Assembly (NCBI RefSeq): GCF_009908285.1
Contig: NZ_JAAARM010000001.1
Span: 124,001 to 188,000 of the forward strand
Direction of reading: 5' to 3'
DNA from: Pseudomonas sp. Fl4BN1
GTDB taxonomy: Bacteria; Pseudomonadota; Gammaproteobacteria; Pseudomonadales; Pseudomonadaceae
Length of the DNA stretch: 64,000 nucleotides
Shown: piece by piece, positions 59,775-64,000 of the stretch
Numbering within the stretch: position 1 is the first letter of the stretch
Layout: each line of letters starts with the position of its first letter
Translations under genes and position numbers: made by a program
Notes under the pieces: model-generated
Seen by the model: only the letters and a program-made list of their open reading frames with translations
Told to the model about the DNA's origin: nothing
Databases searched by the model: none

Positions 59775-59807
59775 AAAAGCGCTGCCGGGAGGGCGGCGCT
59801 TTTTTTT
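59775..59807. terminator. Terminator between the small gene and the TonB receptor
   Basis: AAGCGCTGCC pairs with GGCGGCGCTT (one G-T pair) around a five-base loop, with eight T on the plus strand and four A on the left, so it can serve both convergent genes. Confidence 0.9.
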
Positions 59808-59816
59808 GCCTGTTCT

Positions 59817-61915
59817 TTAGAAGCGGTAGTTACCGGTGACCACCAGGCTGCGTGGATCCCCGGGCTGGATCTGGAAGGCACTGGTGGCGGAGCTGTAGTA
59901 CTCGCGATCGGCAATGTTGTTCAACGCCGCGCGCACATCCCAGTCCTTGTGCCGATACCCGGCCAGGGCATCCCAGCGACCGTAGCCCGGCAGCACCACG
60001 GTATTGGCGCTATCGGCGAAGCGGTCGCCGACCAGGGTCAGGCCGGTCTCGGCGTACCAGCCCAATTCAGGTTTCCAGGTGATGAACAGGCTGCCATTGC
60101 GCTTGGCCACGTTATTCACGCGCTTGTCTTCGAAACCGTTGTTGTCCTTGACCACGACGGCATCCTGCAAGCCGATGCCGCCACGCAGGTACCAGTTGCC
60201 GATGATCTTGCCGCTGCTGGTCAGCTCGATGCCTCGGGAGCGTTGCAGCCCGGTAAGCAGGACGATGTTGCGGTCGAGCGGGTCGGTGGTACGACGGTTG
60301 TAGAGTTCCAGTTCATACACGGCCAGGGTGGTACTCAAGCGTTCGTCGAGCCAGTCGCTCTTGACCCCGACTTCCTTCTGCCGGGTGAGCTCCGGGCTCA
60401 GGTCGTTGCCGTTGCCGGCAGCGTTCGGGGTGATGCCGATCAGGCCGCCACCCACGGGCGAGAACGACTTGCTCCATGAGGCATAGAACGAATGGTGCTC
60501 CAGTGGCGTCCAGACCACCCCCAGGCGCGGGCTGACGCTATGGCTGTCGCGGCTGTCGGAGACCCCGGTGCGGCGGTTGGTGGTTTCGATATCGAAGTTG
60601 TCGAAGCGCAGGCCAGCGAGCAATTGCCATTGATCGTTGAGGCGCAGTTGGTCCTGCAGGTAGAGGGCCCGGCTTTGTACTTCGGTGTGGTTGTTGCTGG
60701 ACACCTGCAGGCGGCCGGTGTGGCTCTGGTACGGATTGGGGTTGTACAAGTCCACCGCGGGCACCGCCTGGCTGCCGGGGCCGGAGGTGGCAGCGTTGTA
60801 GAGGATCGGGTCGCGGCGCTGGCTGCCGATCTCGATGCCGGTGAGCAGGCGATGTTCCAGGCCGAAGGTGTCGAAACGGCCTTCCAGCTCGGTGTTGTTG
60901 TAGATGTTGCGAGTCTTCAGGTCCTGCTGCCAGCGTTGGCGTAACACTTTTGCGGTTTTCGCGTTGTAGCCATATTGGTAGGTGTTGTCGAAATCGCTGT
61001 CGAGCTTGAACACCCCTAGGGTATGGCGCAGTTGCCAGCTGTCGTTGAGCTCGTAGGTCAGCTTGGAGCGCAGGGACTGGGACTTGTCGTCAATGTAGTC
61101 GCGCTTGTCGCCGTAGGTGGTTTCACGACTGACATCCGCCGGGCGCCCGTTGACCCCGGGAATGCCGCGATCCGGGGTGCGGTTGTAGCGGCTGTATTCG
61201 TACTGCACCAGCCAGTTCAGCTCCGGCGTCAATTGCCAGCTCATGGAGGGCGCGAACAATTGCCGATTGCCACTGACGCCATCGCGAAAACTGTTCTTGT
61301 CCTGGTTGCCCAGGTTCAGGCGCAGGCTGATGTTTTCGGTCGCGTCGGCGCTCAAGTCCGCGTACAGGCTGCGCAAGTCTTCGCTGCCGCCCTGGACTTC
61401 GACGCTGGAGCGCCGGCCGAACTCCGGCAGCTTGCTCACCCGGTTGACGATCCCGCCCTGGCTGCCGCGGCCGTAGAGTACTGCAGCCGGGCCCTTGAGC
61501 ACTTCGATGCGCTCGATATTGTGCAAGTCGCGCACGTACTGGCTGTCGTCGCGGATGCCGTCCAGGTAGAAGTCGTTGCTGGCGTCGAAACCGCGAATCC
61601 GCAGGCTGTCGAAACGTGTGTCGGCGCCACTGCTGACGTTGGGGATGCCGCTCAGGGCGCTGCCCAAGTCATTGTTGCGTAGTCCAGTGCATTGGCGGTC
61701 TTGATTGTGTCGATGGCCTGGGGCACGTAGCGCGCGGGCGTCGCGGTGCGGGTTGCAGTGCTGACCTCCTTGACCCGGGGATCGTCAGGGTCGGCCTCGG
61801 CTTGGGCGCTGATGGAGGTCATCGGCAGTGTGGTGCCGGCGGCACAGGCGAAACCGGCAGACAGCAGGGTGCAAAGTCCCAGGGACAGGGGCGTAAGGCG
61901 GAAATGGGCAGGCAT
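59817..61915 (-). pseudogene. TonB-dependent siderophore receptor broken by a one-base frameshift
   Basis: Outer-membrane receptor for a ferric siderophore, catecholate (Fiu-like) type by general resemblance. The first frame runs from ATG 61915: signal peptide to ACA, then the start of the plug, ending TANALDY. It then shifts into ATMTWAAP and stops at 61652. The other frame resumes with NNDLGSALSGIPNVSSG and continues through the beta barrel to the terminal SLVVTGNYRF at 59817. Adding one base near 61678 would read DYGNNDLGSALSG, the expected plug motif, giving about 698 residues. A Fur-like site lies upstream. Either a true inactivated allele or a sequencing error. Confidence 0.85.
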
Positions 61916-61954
61916 CTGAAACGCATCCGAGAGAGGGGGGTAATTCTAGGATGC

Positions 61955-61975
61955 GAATGATAATGAGTGCTATTT
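61955..61975 (-). promoter_or_regulatory. Fur-box-like site upstream of the TonB receptor
   Basis: GAATGATAATGAGTGCTATTT resembles the GATAAT-repeat Fur consensus and lies about 40 bases before the receptor ATG, the right place for iron repression. Confidence 0.6.
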
Positions 61976-62178
61976 GCTTATGCTTGTTATTTTCCGGAAG
62001 TTCCTCGCAGCTATTATTACAAAATATTTCATCGGGGTATCTGCCCTGATACAAGGGCTAAGCAGACAGATTCGACCGGTTACAGAAACAGACTAAAAGC
62101 CATTTCGAGGTTTTTCCCGTGGCATGCGCGGCATAGTCTGCAAACCATCAAATTCTCATGATCTTGCTGGAGTCCCGT

Positions 62179-62874
62179 ATGTCCTCGGCCACCCTTCACT
62201 ACATTTATGACCCGCTGTGCGGCTGGTGCTATGGCGCCAAGCCGCTGGTGCAGGCCGCCCAGGCGGTGGTTCCGGTGCAGGCCCACGCCGGCGGCATGAT
62301 GACCGGTCGCAACCGCCAAGCGGTCTCGTCGCAGCTACGTGACTACGTCATGCCCCACGACCGGCGGATTGCCGAGTACACCGGGCAACCTTTCGGCCAG
62401 GCCTACTTCGAGGGGTTGCTGCGGGATCACTCGGCGGTCTTCGACTCGGCACCACCGATTGCCGCAGTGCTGGCGGCCGAAGCCCTCGGTGGTCGCGGTC
62501 TGGAGCTACTGGGGCGCCTGCAAACTGCTCATTACCTGGAGGGGCGGCGCATCGCCGATCGGGATGTATTGCTGGAACTCGCACAGGCCCTGGGTTTTGC
62601 CACGGTAGAGTTCGAGGCAGCATTCGACCAGGTTATCGGGCATGAGCTGGATGAGCATATAAAGGCCAGCCGGGCCTTGCTGGCCAAGGTCGGCGGGCAG
62701 GGCTTTCCGACCCTGGCCCTGGAGCGCGATGGCCGCTACCAGTTGCTCGATATCAGCTCCTGGCTGGGCAAACCCGAGGCCTTTGCCGAGTGGCTGAAGA
62801 CTTCTCTGGGCGCGGACAGCGGCCCTCATGATGGCGCGATCCAGGCCTGTGGCCTGGACGGTTGTGCGCTTTGA
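62179..62874 (+). CDS. DsbA-family (FrnE-like) thiol oxidoreductase
   Basis: Thioredoxin-fold protein of 231 residues from ATG 62179 (CTGGAG 6 bases upstream). CGWC redox motif in YDPLCGWCYGAKP near residues 12-24, and the cis-Pro loop in QGFPTLALE near 175. No signal peptide, so a cytosolic disulfide reductase or isomerase like FrnE. C-terminal CGLDGCAL adds two Cys. The next gene follows after 27 bases. Confidence 0.85.
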   Translation: MSSATLHYIYDPLCGWCYGAKPLVQAAQAVVPVQAHAGGMMTGRNRQAVSSQLRDYVMPHDRRIAEYTGQPFGQAYFEGLLRDHSAVFDSAPPIAAVLAAEALGGRGLELLGRLQTAHYLEGRRIADRDVLLELAQALGFATVEFEAAFDQVIGHELDEHIKASRALLAKVGGQGFPTLALERDGRYQLLDISSWLGKPEAFAEWLKTSLGADSGPHDGAIQACGLDGCAL

Positions 62875-62901
62875 TCTCACTTGACCTGCGTGGAGTCACC
62901 C

Positions 62902-63291
62902 ATGGATAACCTAGCGTTGATCAGAAGCACCTATGAAGGTGCCAACTCCCAGGAAAATGCGAAAAATACCGCAGCCGCCCTGGCCCCCGATGCTCGCTGG
63001 ACCGAGGCGGCGGGTTTTCCCTATGCCGGTACCTACGTCGGTTTCGAGGCGGTGCTGGAGCATGTCTTCAAGCGCCTGGGCTCGGAGTGGCACGACTTCA
63101 CGTTCAAGGTCGAAAACTACGTGGCCCAAGGCGACAAGGTATTTGCCTATGGCAATTACCAGGGCATCTACAAGGATTCAGGTAAGCCCATTGATGTACG
63201 AGTGGCCCACCTTTGGACGCTGAAAGACGGCCAGGTCACCCATTTCGAGCAATTTGTCGACAGCCACAGTGTGCAGCTGGCGATGCTCTAA
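62902..63291 (+). CDS. SnoaL/NTF2-like protein
   Basis: Small cone-shaped alpha+beta protein of 129 residues, ketosteroid-isomerase-like. Start ATG 62902 with GTGGAG upstream. The fold pattern is visible: N-terminal helix (IRSTYEGA), PDARWTEAAGFPYAGTYVG near 30-50, and the strands VFAYGNYQGIYKDSG and DVRVAHLWTLKDGQVTHFEQFVD. Ligand or reaction unknown. Probably co-transcribed with the FrnE-like gene. Confidence 0.8.
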   Translation: MDNLALIRSTYEGANSQENAKNTAAALAPDARWTEAAGFPYAGTYVGFEAVLEHVFKRLGSEWHDFTFKVENYVAQGDKVFAYGNYQGIYKDSGKPIDVRVAHLWTLKDGQVTHFEQFVDSHSVQLAML

Positions 63292-63339
63292 CCCGGTGTT
63301 CTTAGAACATTTTCAGCTATTCAAAGACGATTCACGAAA

Positions 63340-63369
63340 TTGACACGTTGTTAAGGGCGCAGATAGGAT
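63340..63369 (+). promoter_or_regulatory. Strong sigma-70 promoter upstream of the oprD-like gene
   Basis: TTGACA (63340-63345) is a consensus -35 box; ATAGGA/TAGGAT (63363-63369) lies 17-18 bases downstream. Start of transcription would be near 63376. Confidence 0.6.
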
Positions 63370-63375
63370 TCGCCC

Positions 63376-63449
63376 CAACGCCTGTGGCCACGAGCCATAA
63401 ATCAGAATAATAAAAGGCCCGCCGCGATCACTCGTGGGCGGGCTTTTTT
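63376..63449 (+). ncRNA. Candidate 75-base leader RNA or sRNA before the porin gene
   Basis: The stretch between the promoter at 63340 and the terminator ending at 63449 has no open reading frame of use. It would give a discrete small RNA or an attenuated leader of the porin gene, which starts 82 bases after the terminator. Confidence 0.35.
63412..63449 (+). terminator. Intrinsic terminator between NTF2-like gene and porin
   Basis: GCCCGCC (63417-63423) pairs with GGCGGGC (63437-63443), extended by A-T pairs, and is followed by six T. Confidence 0.88.
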
Positions 63450-63530
63450 GTTTCGGCGGTAAAAGAGCGTTCAAACGCCATAGCCGCAAGAGCTCACAGC
63501 GCGTCACCAAACCGTAATAAGGAAAATAAA

Positions 63531-64000
63531 ATGTTGAAACAGCGGATCTGCTTGGTTGCACTGGGGATTTTGAGCGCTACACAGGCCATGGCCGACGGCC
63601 AGGCTGATGCCAAGGGTTTTGTCGAAGACAGCAGCCTGAAAGTGCTGCTGCGCAATGCCTACATCAATCGTGATTACAAAGACGGTAACGATGACAAGGC
63701 CGAATGGGGCCAAGCGGCCATCGGTACTTTCTCCTCCGGCTTCACTCAGGGCACCGTCGGCGTGGGCGTTGACGCCTTTGGCCTGTACGCACTGCGTCTG
63801 GATGGCGGCAAGGGCCGCAGCGGCGCCGGCGGCATCGACTTCTTCAAGCAGGGTGACAGCGGCAGTGCCGCCGATGACCTGAGCAAGTTCGGTGCGGCGG
63901 TCAAGTTCCGCCTGTCCAACACTGTACTGACCTACGGTGACCAGATGCCGGCGCTGCCGGTGCTGAACTACGACAACTCGCGCCTGCTGCCGGAAAGCTA
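63531..64000 (+). CDS. OprD-family outer-membrane porin (5' part)
   Basis: Substrate-specific porin cut by the window end after 156 residues. AAGGAAAATAAA precedes ATG 63531. Signal peptide ends at AQAMA (about residue 22). The mature start ADGQADAKGFVEDSSLKVLLRNAYINRDYKDG and then GQAAIGTFSSGFTQGTVGVGVDAFGLYALRLDGGKG match the OccD/OccK porin N-terminus (conserved residues in LLRNAYINRD, GFTQGTVG and LYALRLD). Substrate not determinable from this part. Confidence 0.92.
   Translation, partial: MLKQRICLVALGILSATQAMADGQADAKGFVEDSSLKVLLRNAYINRDYKDGNDDKAEWGQAAIGTFSSGFTQGTVGVGVDAFGLYALRLDGGKGRSGAGGIDFFKQGDSGSAADDLSKFGAAVKFRLSNTVLTYGDQMPALPVLNYDNSRLLPES

Overview
This 64 kb window is chromosomal DNA of a fluorescent Pseudomonas. 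The protein sequences, the GC-rich codon use, the many short 'GTAGGAGC...' REP palindromes and the gene order (rimABK, hslR, hslO, pckA; nudE, cysQ; dctBD next to rml; aguBA) all fit the P. fluorescens group. The fatty-acid-derived polyyne-type cluster at the left suggests something close to P. protegens. The species call is inference.

Left part (1-12.7 kb), accessory. An EmrA-type membrane fusion protein (cut by the window edge) and a divergent 14-TM EmrB-type transporter are followed by a GlxA/AraC-type regulator. Divergent from the regulator runs a long operon (3880-12676): fatty-acyl-AMP ligase, two membrane desaturases, acyl carrier protein, a desaturase fused to an alpha/beta hydrolase, rubredoxin, a second alpha/beta hydrolase and a dihydrolipoamide dehydrogenase close to the housekeeping LpdG. 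The set matches bacterial polyyne clusters (caryoynencin, collimonin, protegencin types): the ligase loads a fatty acid on the carrier protein, desaturases turn C-C bonds into triple bonds, rubredoxin may feed electrons, and a hydrolase releases the product. The lpd copy is coupled by an ATGA overlap and may be a redox partner or a self-protection copy.

12.7-15.2 kb is a small low-GC-looking island: a two-gene operon (unknown protein plus XRE-ImmA/IrrE-type metalloprotease regulator) with a perfect 18-bp dyad upstream and a divergent 80-codon gene.

15.2-32.5 kb is mostly core genome: tauABCD (taurine sulfur scavenging), gshA, a PaaI-type thioesterase, tex, ompR-envZ with a strong intercistronic hairpin, rimABK (c-di-GMP phosphodiesterase, protease and glutamate ligase for ribosome modification), hslR, a PAP2 phosphatase, hslO and pckA.

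32.5-50.5 kb: EamA transporter, DUF1493 protein, TPR lipoprotein-like/periplasmic protein, polysaccharide deacetylase, RecQ-family helicase with a coupled thioesterase, glycine-zipper protein, FdhF/YdeP-type molybdoenzyme with LysR regulator, BON-LysM protein, yrfG, nudE-cysQ, a 104-bp tandem REP array, a thioesterase-like gene and the dctD-dctB two-component system.

50.5-64 kb: rmlBACD (dTDP-rhamnose), a three-domain kinase/M23-like/aminotransferase protein beside aguB-aguA (agmatine to putrescine), a small unknown gene, a TonB-dependent siderophore receptor broken by a one-base frameshift, a DsbA/FrnE-like protein, a SnoaL-like protein and the start of an OprD-family porin preceded by a promoter-plus-terminator leader. 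No tRNA, rRNA, CRISPR array, insertion sequence or prophage was seen.
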